Of a stretch of DNA of 6,254 bases, positions 1-6,254 are shown piece by piece (within the stretch, counting starts at the first letter, position 1; each line of letters begins with the position of its first letter). A model generated the notes under the pieces. The model saw nothing but the letters and a program-made list of their open reading frames with translations, did no database searches and had not been told where the DNA came from. This DNA comes from Gemmatimonadota bacterium (GTDB lineage: Bacteria; Gemmatimonadota; Gemmatimonadetes; Palauibacterales; Palauibacteraceae). The position numbers were made by a program, and so were the translations under genes. The stretch is from NCBI GenBank assembly GCA_029288095.1, contig JARFPW010000221.1:1-6254 (forward strand), in the 5' to 3' direction.

Positions 1-420
1 ATCGCGCGTGGCGCTGAGGCGGCTCCGTTGATCACGGCGCTCCTGAGCAAAGTGGGGCTCGCAGGCGACGCGGCGCGGCGGTACCCGCATGAGTTCTCTG
101 GTGGTCAGCGGCAGCGCATCGGTATCGCCCGGGCCCTGGCCGTGGAACCGGAGTTCATCGTTCTCGATGAGCCCGTGTCGGCGCTGGATGTCTCTGTTCA
201 GGCTCAGATCCTCAACCTGCTCCGCGACCTTCAGGAGGACCTGGATCTCACGTACCTGTTCGTGTCACACGATCTGGGAGTGGTGCGTAATCTCGCCGAC
301 CACGTGCTCGTCATGAAGGACGGGCGCATCGTGGAGTCGGGTCCCGCAGACCAGACATTTGCTGCGCCGGCGCACGAATACACGCAGGAACTGCTGGCCG
401 CTGTGCCCCAAATTCCTTGA
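1..420 (+). CDS. ABC transporter ATP-binding protein, peptide/nickel class (3' end only)
   Basis: The frame is open from base 1 to the TGA at 418-420, giving 139 residues. The start, and with it the Walker A (P-loop), lies upstream of the window. What remains is the second half of an ABC nucleotide-binding domain: the signature SGGQRQRI at residues 33-40, Walker B FIVLDE at 52-57 with catalytic E57, the D-loop SALD at 60-63, and the switch histidine H90 in VSHDLG. The run from signature to D-loop is typical of the dipeptide/oligopeptide/nickel ATPases (DppD/DppF, OppD/OppF, GsiA, YejF), which power uptake across the inner membrane. The protein ends at HEYTQELLAAVPQIP, which matches the start of the family's C-terminal HPYT...LLAAVP motif but has E for P and stops there. 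It therefore lacks the longer tail seen in DppD/OppD. It could be a single-domain subunit or the C-terminal half of a fused two-domain ATPase. The substrate cannot be told from this fragment. Confidence 0.93.
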   Translation: MARGAEAAPLITALLSKVGLAGDAARRYPHEFSGGQRQRIGIARALAVEPEFIVLDEPVSALDVSVQAQILNLLRDLQEDLDLTYLFVSHDLGVVRNLADHVLVMKDGRIVESGPADQTFAAPAHEYTQELLAAVPQIP

Positions 421-492
421 CAGCGGGCGTCTGCGGAAAATAGCTTGCGGCCCCTTCGTATTCTCGGGGTTGGGTAGGGATAACATCTCGGT

Positions 493-497
493 GGAGG
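493..497 (+). promoter_or_regulatory. Ribosome binding site supporting the TTG start at 504
   Basis: GGAGG lies six bases ahead of a TTG codon at 504-506. This spacing is good for initiation and is the main reason for choosing the longer form of the ExbB-like protein. A competing purine-rich stretch (GGGAGGG, 592-598) sits ten bases ahead of the ATG at 609. It is more simply explained as the codons for the family's glycine-rich segment before TM1. Confidence 0.5.
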
Positions 498-503
498 TCG
501 ATC

Positions 504-1196
504 TTGGTTAGCTTGTACGCGTCCGCACTCATCGCGGTGCAGGAAACGCCCGCGCTGGGTCAGGGACAGGCGCTGGCCGTAGGAGACATCTGGGAGGGTG
601 GCGGTTTCATGATGTGGCCGCTTGCTGCCTGTTTCGGCATAGGCATGCTCATCATCTTCTGGAAGTTCTTCAGCCTCACCGGAAAAGCCGCCAGCAACCG
701 TAAGCTGCTCAAAGAGGTCGACGGCCTGATCGCCCAGCAGCGCCTGGACCAGGCGCTCGCCGTGTGCGAGGAATCAAGTGCTCCCGCCGGTCAGATCCTC
801 GCTGCCGGGCTGAAGCGCTACAACGAGGGCGCCGAACGCGTCACTCAGGCGATCGAGAATGCGGGCGCCATCGAAGTGTCGAAGCTCGAGAGCGGTCTCG
901 TGTGGTTGGCGACGCTCTCGAACGTCGCGCCGTTGCTCGGATTCCTCGGAACGGTCATCGGGATGATTCAGGCCTTCCAGGCGATCGAAATCGCCGGTGA
1001 GGTAGAGGCGACGCTGGTGGCGGGCGGTATTAAGGTTGCCTTGATCACGACGGCCTCCGGTCTCGCCATCGCGATTCCGATCAACATTGCGCACAACTAC
1101 TTCGTCACTCGCGTCGATCGGATCGTGATCGACATGGAGGAGAGCGCGCAAAAGATGATCGACGCTGTTCACGCCATCGAACGCGGCGCCGCCTGA
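504..1196 (+). CDS. MotA/TolQ/ExbB-family proton channel subunit
   Basis: This is a 230-residue inner-membrane protein of about normal ExbB/TolQ length. The family forms a pentameric channel which, with an ExbD/TolR partner, uses the proton gradient to drive TonB- or Tol-dependent work at the outer membrane. A short N-terminal segment leads into EGGGFMMWPL and TM1 (about residues 36-56). A cytoplasmic helical region follows (about 57-130), then TM2 in WLATLSNVAPLLGFLGTVIG (134-153), the best conserved family segment. TM3 lies around GGIKVALITTASGLAIAIP (174-192), and the C-terminal helix ends IERGAA. The conserved TM3 threonine is T183. The position that is glutamate in E. coli TolQ/ExbB (GIAEAL) is V178 here. 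The TTG start is preferred because of the RBS and because the GGxFM segment before TM1 is normally part of the protein; an ATG at 609 would give 195 residues. It starts 83 bases after the ABC gene, so co-transcription is possible. No ExbD/TolR gene follows; a terminator does. The exact role (ExbB, TolQ or a separate paralogue) is open. Confidence 0.93.
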   Translation: MVSLYASALIAVQETPALGQGQALAVGDIWEGGGFMMWPLAACFGIGMLIIFWKFFSLTGKAASNRKLLKEVDGLIAQQRLDQALAVCEESSAPAGQILAAGLKRYNEGAERVTQAIENAGAIEVSKLESGLVWLATLSNVAPLLGFLGTVIGMIQAFQAIEIAGEVEATLVAGGIKVALITTASGLAIAIPINIAHNYFVTRVDRIVIDMEESAQKMIDAVHAIERGAA

Positions 1197-1227
1197 GGCT
1201 GGCGTAACCGTTGTCAGATATAAAGTT

Positions 1228-1264
1228 AAGAGGGCCCGAATCTACGTCGGGCCCTCTTTATTTT
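1228..1264 (+). terminator. Intrinsic terminator after the ExbB-like gene
   Basis: A perfect 12-bp stem, AAGAGGGCCCGA (1228-1239) with TCGGGCCCTCTT (1247-1258), closes a 7-base loop. It runs into a T-rich tract (TTTATTTT, about 1257-1264). It starts 31 bases after the stop codon. The T-tract is on the + strand side, so it should end transcription of the upstream genes and insulate the receptor gene, which would then need its own promoter within about 1265-1368. Confidence 0.92.
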
Positions 1265-1368
1265 GTGCTAGCAAGTAACGGCCGGTAGCTTTAGGCCACA
1301 TTTTTCCACGTGTCTCGACCCGCTCGGACGCCCATCGATCGGCGTCAGATGGTCGGCTACACCGGAGC

Positions 1369-1374
1369 AGGAGG
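1369..1374 (+). promoter_or_regulatory. Ribosome binding site for the TonB-dependent receptor
   Basis: A consensus AGGAGG lies seven bases ahead of the ATG at 1382. It decides the start: the frame is open further upstream to a GTG at 1310, but that form would put 24 polar residues before the signal peptide and has no comparable RBS. Confidence 0.85.
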
Positions 1375-1381
1375 CCGCTCG

Positions 1382-4303
1382 ATGAAGATTGCGCGTCAGG
1401 CTCTCACTTTCTTGCTGTTCTTCGCTGCTTTCGCCACTCCCGCCATCGCCCAACAGGGCACGATCGCCGGAACGGCCACCGCATCGGCGGACGGAGCAGC
1501 GCTCGCGGCCGTGCAGGTCCAGGTTCTGCGGGTAGACGGATCTGTAATCTCGACGGCCCTGACCAGTGCCGGGGGTGCTTACCAGTTCACGGGCCTGTCG
1601 GCCGGCACATATTCCGTGAGTTTCTCGCTGGCCGGGTGGGAGCAAGTTACGGAGACGGGCGTCGTCGTTACGGATGGTGTGACGACAAACGTGAGCGCTT
1701 CGCTTCTGGAAAGGGCTTTCACGCTCAACCCGATCAGCGTCACGACCTCGAAGAAGGTCGAGAAGGCGCTCGATGCGCCTGCGGCCGTGCAGGTCGTCGA
1801 TCAGGAGGATATCGCCGAACGGCCCGCGACCTCCCTGACCGACCACGTGAAGGAGAAGGCCGGCGTCGACGTCGTCACCACCGGGCTCCAGTCGAACCAC
1901 GTGGTGATCCGGGGATTCAACAACATCTTTTCCGGAGCCACCCTCAGCCTCACGGACAATCGGATCGCGCGAGTTCCATCCCTTCGTGTGAACATCGCTC
2001 ACCTTCAGCCGACGACGAACTCGGATATCGAGCGCGTGGAAGTCGTGCTGGGTCCTGGATCGGCCCTGTACGGTCCGAACGCCGCCAACGGGGTCATTCA
2101 TTACCTCACCCGGTCGCCGATCGACTCGCCCGGGTTCACCCTATCCGTGTCCGAAGGCCTGCGTCAGCAGGGGTCTTCTTCGAAGACAGTCGAACTGCCG
2201 TTCGACGCCAACGGAAATAGCATGGCTGACGATTTCGTGACCGTACCGCAGTCGAGCACGACCGAAAACGTGTTCCACGCGGAAGGGCGGTACGCCTACG
2301 CCGCGCCGAGCGGCCGGTTCGGCTTGAAGCTGTCCGGTCAGTACTTCAAGGGCGGCGACTTCAACTTCACTGACGATTCGGAGGTCGTTCAGCAGGCGCT
2401 CGCGGGAGCCTGTATTGCGGCGTCCTTCAGCCTTGCCAGTTCGGCGTGTCTGAACTTCACCGGTGACCTGGACCTGGCGGCTTCCGATGCCGGCGACATC
2501 CTGCAAACCCGGGTAAACAATGTCGCTGGGGGCCGAGTGGCGCCGGGAGACGAAGCGCCTCAGCTCGAACGATATGCGTTCGATGTGCGCACCGATTTTC
2601 GGCCGTCGGACGATGTAAACATCATCCTGTCCGGGGGCCGTTCGACCGCGCTGAGCAGCATCGACCTGACCGGTGTGGGCGGCGGCCAGGTGCAGAACTG
2701 GGATATGTACTACGGACAACTCCGGGGCAGCTTCAAGAATACGTTCGCCCAGGTATTCTTCAACAAGAACAACAATGACGAGACGTTCCTGCTTCGGTCG
2801 GGGCGCCCGCTGATCGACAAATCGTCGCTGTTCGTGGGCCAGCTCCAGCATGCTGCCCAGCTTGGTGGGGACGACAACCTGATTGTAGGCGTGGACTACC
2901 TGCACACCGTCCCACAGTCGGAGGGGACGATCAACGGTCAGCACGAGGACGATGACACGATCGACGAGGTGGGCGGCTACGCGCAGTACGAGAGCGCCCT
3001 CAGCGACATGTTCGATGTCGTGCTGGCTGCGCGGGTGGACAAGCACTCCCGTCTGGATGATGCGGTGTTTTCGCCGCGTGCGGCACTCGTCTACAAGCCC
3101 GATGAAGCCAACAGCTTCCGTCTGACGTTCAATCGAGCGTTCACGACGCCGACGACACTCAACTTCTTCCTCGACCTGTCGAACCAGACACTGCCCATCA
3201 CGGGCCCGTTCAGGTACGACATCCGTGTGCAGGGTGGCACTGAGAACGGTCTGTCGTTCATGCGGGACGCGAACGACATCCCCATGCACATGTCACCCTT
3301 CAACCCGCTGCTCGGCGGGACCGCTCGTGAGTTCCTTCCCACGACTACCGGTCAGTTGTGGAGTGAGGCCGTGGCCGTCATAGCGGCGGGTGACCCGGCG
3401 GCTGGCGGCCTGCTCGGGCTGATCGCGCCGCCGACAGCGGCGCAGGTACCGGTCGTTGGCGCGTTGATCGACCCTGAGACGGGTGGTTTCGGGGCACCGA
3501 TTCTGGATCTGACGTCGATCCAGGCGCAGGACCGGCTGACGGAAACCACCTGGCAGACCCTCGAAGCCGGGTACAAGGGCCTGGTCGGAGATCGCTGGCT
3601 GATCTCGGTTAACGGCTATTGGACGAAGGTCAGCGACTTCATCTCGGCCCTGCAACCGATCACGCCAAACGTTTTTCTGCCGGGAGCCGCGGTCCAGGCT
3701 TATCTGCAGGCGCAGTTCACGCCGCTGGTCGGAATCGCGTTCGCCAGTCAGGCCGAAGCTGATGCCACGGCGGCAGCGCTGGCGGCAAACATCGGCCAGT
3801 TACCGCTGGGTTCGATCGTGCCGGAAACGGGCGGAGGCCTGACCGACACGCCGATCATCTTTACGTATCGCAACCTCGGCGACTTCGATCTGTTCGGGGC
3901 TGACCTGGCGATCAACTTCCTCGTCACCGACAACTGGGAACTCAGCGCGACGGCCGCCTGGGTGAGCGACGAGGTCTTCGATTCGGGTACCGAGGACGTG
4001 CCGTTGAACGCCCCCAGCTTCAAGGGCGCCTTCGGAGCCCGGTATCGGAACGAGGATTCCGGCATCAGCGCCGGTGTCAGGGCCCGGTTCGTCGACAGCT
4101 TCCCGGTGGCGTCGGGTGTGTTCGCGGGTGAGGTCGACAGCTACTCGGTATTCGACCTGAACTTCGGCATCAAGATCCCGGGCGCTGAGGGATTGAGAGC
4201 TCAGTTGGACGTTCAGAACGTGTTCGACGACAGCTTCTCGTCGTTCCCGGGAACGCCTGAACTCGGGCGATATACGGTGCTGCGACTGCTCTGGACGCAG
4301 TGA
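1382..4303 (+). CDS. TonB-dependent outer-membrane receptor with carboxypeptidase-like N-terminal domain
   Basis: This 973-residue protein should form a 22-strand outer-membrane barrel that imports a scarce ligand using TonB energy. Residues 1-23 are a Sec signal peptide (MKIARQ, then a hydrophobic core, cleavage after AIA). Residues about 25-112 form a carboxypeptidase-regulatory-like beta domain, with AGGAYQFTGLSAGTYSVSF as the recognisable core. A TonB-box-like segment, LNPISVTTS, sits at 115-123. The plug runs from about 130 (LDAPAAVQVVDQEDI) to about 245 and contains IERVEVVLGPGSALYG and ANGVIHYLTRSP, both hallmark plug motifs. The barrel fills the rest. It ends with the usual NVFDDSF and GRYTVLRLLWTQ pattern, although the final aromatic is followed by two more residues. 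Long alanine/glycine/proline-rich loops occur at about 665-710 and 775-827. The only two cysteines are C344 and C356. The layout is common in Bacteroidota and Gemmatimonadota receptors, including many not dedicated to glycans. No SusD-like partner follows, so a SusC role is not supported. The ligand is unknown. Confidence 0.95.
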   Translation: MKIARQALTFLLFFAAFATPAIAQQGTIAGTATASADGAALAAVQVQVLRVDGSVISTALTSAGGAYQFTGLSAGTYSVSFSLAGWEQVTETGVVVTDGVTTNVSASLLERAFTLNPISVTTSKKVEKALDAPAAVQVVDQEDIAERPATSLTDHVKEKAGVDVVTTGLQSNHVVIRGFNNIFSGATLSLTDNRIARVPSLRVNIAHLQPTTNSDIERVEVVLGPGSALYGPNAANGVIHYLTRSPIDSPGFTLSVSEGLRQQGSSSKTVELPFDANGNSMADDFVTVPQSSTTENVFHAEGRYAYAAPSGRFGLKLSGQYFKGGDFNFTDDSEVVQQALAGACIAASFSLASSACLNFTGDLDLAASDAGDILQTRVNNVAGGRVAPGDEAPQLERYAFDVRTDFRPSDDVNIILSGGRSTALSSIDLTGVGGGQVQNWDMYYGQLRGSFKNTFAQVFFNKNNNDETFLLRSGRPLIDKSSLFVGQLQHAAQLGGDDNLIVGVDYLHTVPQSEGTINGQHEDDDTIDEVGGYAQYESALSDMFDVVLAARVDKHSRLDDAVFSPRAALVYKPDEANSFRLTFNRAFTTPTTLNFFLDLSNQTLPITGPFRYDIRVQGGTENGLSFMRDANDIPMHMSPFNPLLGGTAREFLPTTTGQLWSEAVAVIAAGDPAAGGLLGLIAPPTAAQVPVVGALIDPETGGFGAPILDLTSIQAQDRLTETTWQTLEAGYKGLVGDRWLISVNGYWTKVSDFISALQPITPNVFLPGAAVQAYLQAQFTPLVGIAFASQAEADATAAALAANIGQLPLGSIVPETGGGLTDTPIIFTYRNLGDFDLFGADLAINFLVTDNWELSATAAWVSDEVFDSGTEDVPLNAPSFKGAFGARYRNEDSGISAGVRARFVDSFPVASGVFAGEVDSYSVFDLNFGIKIPGAEGLRAQLDVQNVFDDSFSSFPGTPELGRYTVLRLLWTQ

Positions 4304-4349
4304 GCCGGCGCGCCGCGCGGATCGGCGGCACAGCGGGCGTGTAGATGTA

Positions 4350-4388
4350 GAAGACCGGGGGGCGTCGCAGCGGACGCCCCCCGTCTTC
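4350..4388 (+). terminator. Bulged GC-rich hairpin after the receptor gene, probable terminator
   Basis: The arms 4350-4366 and 4373-4388 pair over 16 bp, with one bulged C (either 4355 or 4356), around a 6-base loop GCAGCG. The inner 11 bp contain a run of six G-C pairs. It lies 46 bases after the receptor stop codon. Neither side has a proper T-tract: the + side continues GTCACCGC. The hairpin is therefore either a weak terminator of the kind common in high-GC genomes or a 3'-end stabilising structure that allows some read-through into the next gene. Confidence 0.6.
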
Positions 4389-4465
4389 GTCACCGCAGCC
4401 GGGATGGCAGAGATATTGCACTTATGAGACGGGTCGACGATCAGCACAAACGCATGAATTGCCTC

Positions 4466-4473
4466 GAGGGGAG
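4466..4473 (+). promoter_or_regulatory. Probable ribosome binding site for the GTG start at 4485
   Basis: GAGGGGAG lies eleven bases ahead of GTG 4485, slightly further than ideal. The same frame has a stop (TGA 4455-4457) upstream and no ATG, GTG or TTG between that stop and 4485. GTG is thus the earliest possible start, and it gives a well-formed signal peptide. Confidence 0.5.
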
Positions 4474-4484
4474 CAGTTGAAGCC

Positions 4485-6254
4485 GTGAGTCCTTCGCGTC
4501 TCGCCTGCCTGGTGACAGCCGCCTGGTTGCTCGCTGGCAGCGTCGGCGCGCCCATGCTGGGCGCGCAGGACCTGCCCCCGGAGTCGGGACTTCTGCCTGC
4601 CTCCAGGCCCGCAGATCCGCTCGAAGGCATGCTCCGAGACGGATTCGCCCTGACTGCCAGCCGCGAACTGGCCCGCCGCCTCACGGTCGACTCCCCTCCG
4701 GAAGACGTCCTGCTGGCTGCGCGTGCAGCCGCGGCGACCCGTGCCTGGCCGGCCGTGCTTCGGCTTCTGACAGAGCGCAGCTGGTTGGACACAGTCGCGG
4801 CTGGAGAAGGACGACTGTTGATCGCGCAGGCACTCAACCGCGTCGGCGACCCACGATCGGCGGTCATCTCGTTCGAGCGTGCCCTTGCTTCGCAGAACGT
4901 CGCCTGGCTGGCACCCACGAGCAGGGCCCGCATGGAGGCGCTGGTAGGCCTGGCGCAGGCTTACGAGGCGACTGGCCAGACCGGCGAGGCGACCGCCCGG
5001 TACGCCGAGGCCGCGACAGGATATCCTTCCCTCGAGGCCTGGTTGCTCCTGTCCGCACTTCAGACGGCTGCCAGGGCTGGCGATGCAGATCGAACGCTGG
5101 AGATCGCGGCCGTGTTGCGGCGGCATCGGACCGTTCCAAGGGACTCGATCTGGATTGAAGTCGTTAGGGCAAGCTTTCTCTCGGCCGACTCGGCACTCGG
5201 AATGAGCTATGTGGACAGTCTCGGAGTCCGCACCGCCGCGACGATTACCGGTCGGTGGATCATGCCGACGCTGCTGGCTCGAGGTGACACCGTGCGCGCC
5301 CTGGCCCGGGCCCGGCGGGCGCTTGTGACCGGATCGGCCGACGAGGAGGCGGGTGAGTTGCTGGCCCGTCTGGATCCCCGATGGCAGACGTGGGAGACGG
5401 TTGCCGAAACCGATCGATCTGATGGTCGGACCGGTCGCGCCACCCGGATGTACGAGCGCGCGATCGCATCGGCGCCCGCCTCGGAGAAGTCGCGCCTCAG
5501 TTATGAACTGGCGGCTACCCGTTTTCGCCGGGGCGAGTATATCGCCGTCGACAGGATTCTCAGACCGTGGATCGATGCGACTGCGCCAGCGGCGGACGAG
5601 TTGAGTGCGCGGGCGCTGTTCCTCGCCGGCCGGGCACGATATCGGCGCGGGCGGCTGACGGATGCCCGGATACTGTGGAACCGGGTTGTCGAGATACCGG
5701 GAGCGCCCGATGGCGCGTTCGCGGCCTTCATGATTGGAGACATGGCGCACGACGCCGATCGTCTCGATGAAGCTCGGGTCGCCTATGCACGCACTGCGGA
5801 TCTTTACCCGCGTTCGTCGTACGCGGGGACCGCGCTGTTTCGGCTCGGAATGCTGGCCATGCTGGACGAGGACGCGGACGCTGCGATCCGCCACTTCGAT
5901 ACCTACCGACGCCGATCCCCCGGTAGCAACTGGTATCACGCGTCCATCTACTGGAGCGCCCAGGCCAGAGACCTGGCCGGTGACAGCTCGGCGGCGCGTA
6001 TCCTGTACCAGGAAGCTGTCGAGTACAACCCGCTGTCGTATTACGGAGTCCGGGCCAGTCAGGTTCTGAGTATCGACCCGTGGGACTTCCTGGACCGCCG
6101 GAGCATGCCGCCTCTTCGGACCATGACGGATGCGCAGGTGTCGCTGGTACACCGCATGAACGATCTGCGGGCTCTCGGCTGGCGTGGGCGGGCGCTGCGG
6201 GAGTTGGCGCTGTCGTTGCCGCGTTGCCGCGATGTAGTTGAAGGATTCAGGGTC
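4485..6254 (+). CDS. Exported TPR-superhelix protein, probable soluble lytic transglycosylase (5' part)
   Basis: The frame opens at GTG 4485 and stays open for 590 codons to the window edge. Residues 1-27 are a Sec signal peptide (basic start, core CLVTAAWLLAG, likely cleavage after LGA), so the protein acts in the periplasm. The rest is almost wholly helical with TPR-like pairs, for example LLIAQALNRVGDPRSAVISF (about 110-130), GLAQAYEATGQTGEATARYAE, RARYRRGRLTDARILW and AYARTADLYPRSSYAGTALF. Residues 489-521 contain YWSAQARDLAGDSSAA, ILYQEAVEYN and PLSYYG. This matches the conserved end of the Slt70 U/L superhelix (YW-A-A...G....A...Y......SYYG), which precedes the catalytic SLT domain. That domain, with its glutamate (ES motif), would lie past the window, so catalysis cannot be confirmed. 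Slt70-type enzymes cleave peptidoglycan to 1,6-anhydromuropeptides. The gene is probably a separate unit from the receptor, 181 bases upstream. The alternative is a non-enzymatic TPR protein. Confidence 0.75.
   Translation, partial: MSPSRLACLVTAAWLLAGSVGAPMLGAQDLPPESGLLPASRPADPLEGMLRDGFALTASRELARRLTVDSPPEDVLLAARAAAATRAWPAVLRLLTERSWLDTVAAGEGRLLIAQALNRVGDPRSAVISFERALASQNVAWLAPTSRARMEALVGLAQAYEATGQTGEATARYAEAATGYPSLEAWLLLSALQTAARAGDADRTLEIAAVLRRHRTVPRDSIWIEVVRASFLSADSALGMSYVDSLGVRTAATITGRWIMPTLLARGDTVRALARARRALVTGSADEEAGELLARLDPRWQTWETVAETDRSDGRTGRATRMYERAIASAPASEKSRLSYELAATRFRRGEYIAVDRILRPWIDATAPAADELSARALFLAGRARYRRGRLTDARILWNRVVEIPGAPDGAFAAFMIGDMAHDADRLDEARVAYARTADLYPRSSYAGTALFRLGMLAMLDEDADAAIRHFDTYRRRSPGSNWYHASIYWSAQARDLAGDSSAARILYQEAVEYNPLSYYGVRASQVLSIDPWDFLDRRSMPPLRTMTDAQVSLVHRMNDLRALGWRGRALRELALSLPRCRDVVEGFRV

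Noticed and set aside
441..490. Possible promoter or weak hairpin before the ExbB-like gene (TTGCGG; GGCCCC with GGGG)
   Set aside because: No convincing -10 box is seen, and the arms pair over only a few bases with no T-tract.
1263..1291. Possible receptor promoter: TTGTGC (1263-1268), 17 bases, TAGCTT (1286-1291)
   Set aside because: Each box matches the sigma-70 consensus at only three of six positions, and the first overlaps the terminator tail. It is too weak to call.
1310..1381. Longer start (GTG 1310) for the receptor
   Set aside because: It would place 24 polar residues before a clear signal peptide, and the AGGAGG at 1369-1374 points to ATG 1382.
1265..1381. Riboswitch (cobalamin or similar) ahead of the receptor
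   Set aside because: Only about 117 bases are available after the terminator, and no conserved B12-box-like core or paired framework was recognised.
2141..3289. A 382-codon open frame on the - strand inside the receptor gene
   Set aside because: It is the antisense shadow of the barrel coding region, with no RBS-led start or known motif seen.
3794..3838. Sortase-like LPxTG resemblance in the receptor (VPETGG)
   Set aside because: It lies inside an outer-membrane barrel, far from the C-terminus, with no following membrane anchor or basic tail.
3800..4933. A 377-codon open frame on the - strand spanning the receptor end, the hairpin and the next gene start
   Set aside because: It crosses the 4350-4388 hairpin and two supported + strand genes, and its composition is typical of a shadow frame.
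4422..6152. A 576-codon open frame on the - strand opposite the transglycosylase-like gene
   Set aside because: Its translation is rich in R, G and P with no recognisable domain. It mirrors a + strand frame with a signal peptide and TPR pattern. Long antisense frames are expected in GC-rich DNA.

Overview
The window reads as chromosomal DNA from a high-GC Gram-negative bacterium. All four genes lie on the + strand. An outer membrane is implied by a TonB-dependent receptor and an ExbB/TolQ-type channel protein. Three traits together resemble Gemmatimonadota or a related lineage: a receptor with an N-terminal carboxypeptidase-regulatory-like domain, high GC, and Shine-Dalgarno-led starts including TTG and GTG. 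The Shine-Dalgarno use and GC argue against typical Bacteroidota. This placement is an inference from family style, not from a marker gene.

Layout: (1) 1-420 is the 3' end of an ABC transporter ATPase of the peptide/nickel (Dpp/Opp/Gsi/Yej) class. (2) 504-1196 is a complete MotA/TolQ/ExbB-family channel subunit with a probable TTG start. It ends just before a strong intrinsic terminator (1228-1264). (3) 1382-4303 is a complete 973-residue TonB-dependent outer-membrane receptor with signal peptide, carboxypeptidase-like domain, TonB-box-like segment, plug and barrel. A bulged GC-rich hairpin at 4350-4388 follows it. (4) 4485-6254 is the 5' part (590 codons, running off the window) of an exported TPR/superhelical protein that looks like the N-terminal part of a soluble lytic murein transglycosylase (Slt70 type).

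Functionally, the first three genes match the three layers of an energised uptake route: outer-membrane receptor, inner-membrane proton-channel subunit, and ABC ATPase. The terminator separates the channel gene from the receptor gene, and no ExbD or TonB gene is present, so a dedicated single system is only a hypothesis. The fourth gene belongs to cell-wall turnover.

I see no CRISPR array, mobile element, tRNA/rRNA, or clearly new system. The points most worth checking are a TolQ/ExbB-family protein lacking the usual TM3 glutamate, and several unusual loop features of the receptor: a Ca-loop-like motif, its only cysteine pair, and two loops sharing a P-E-T-G-G motif.
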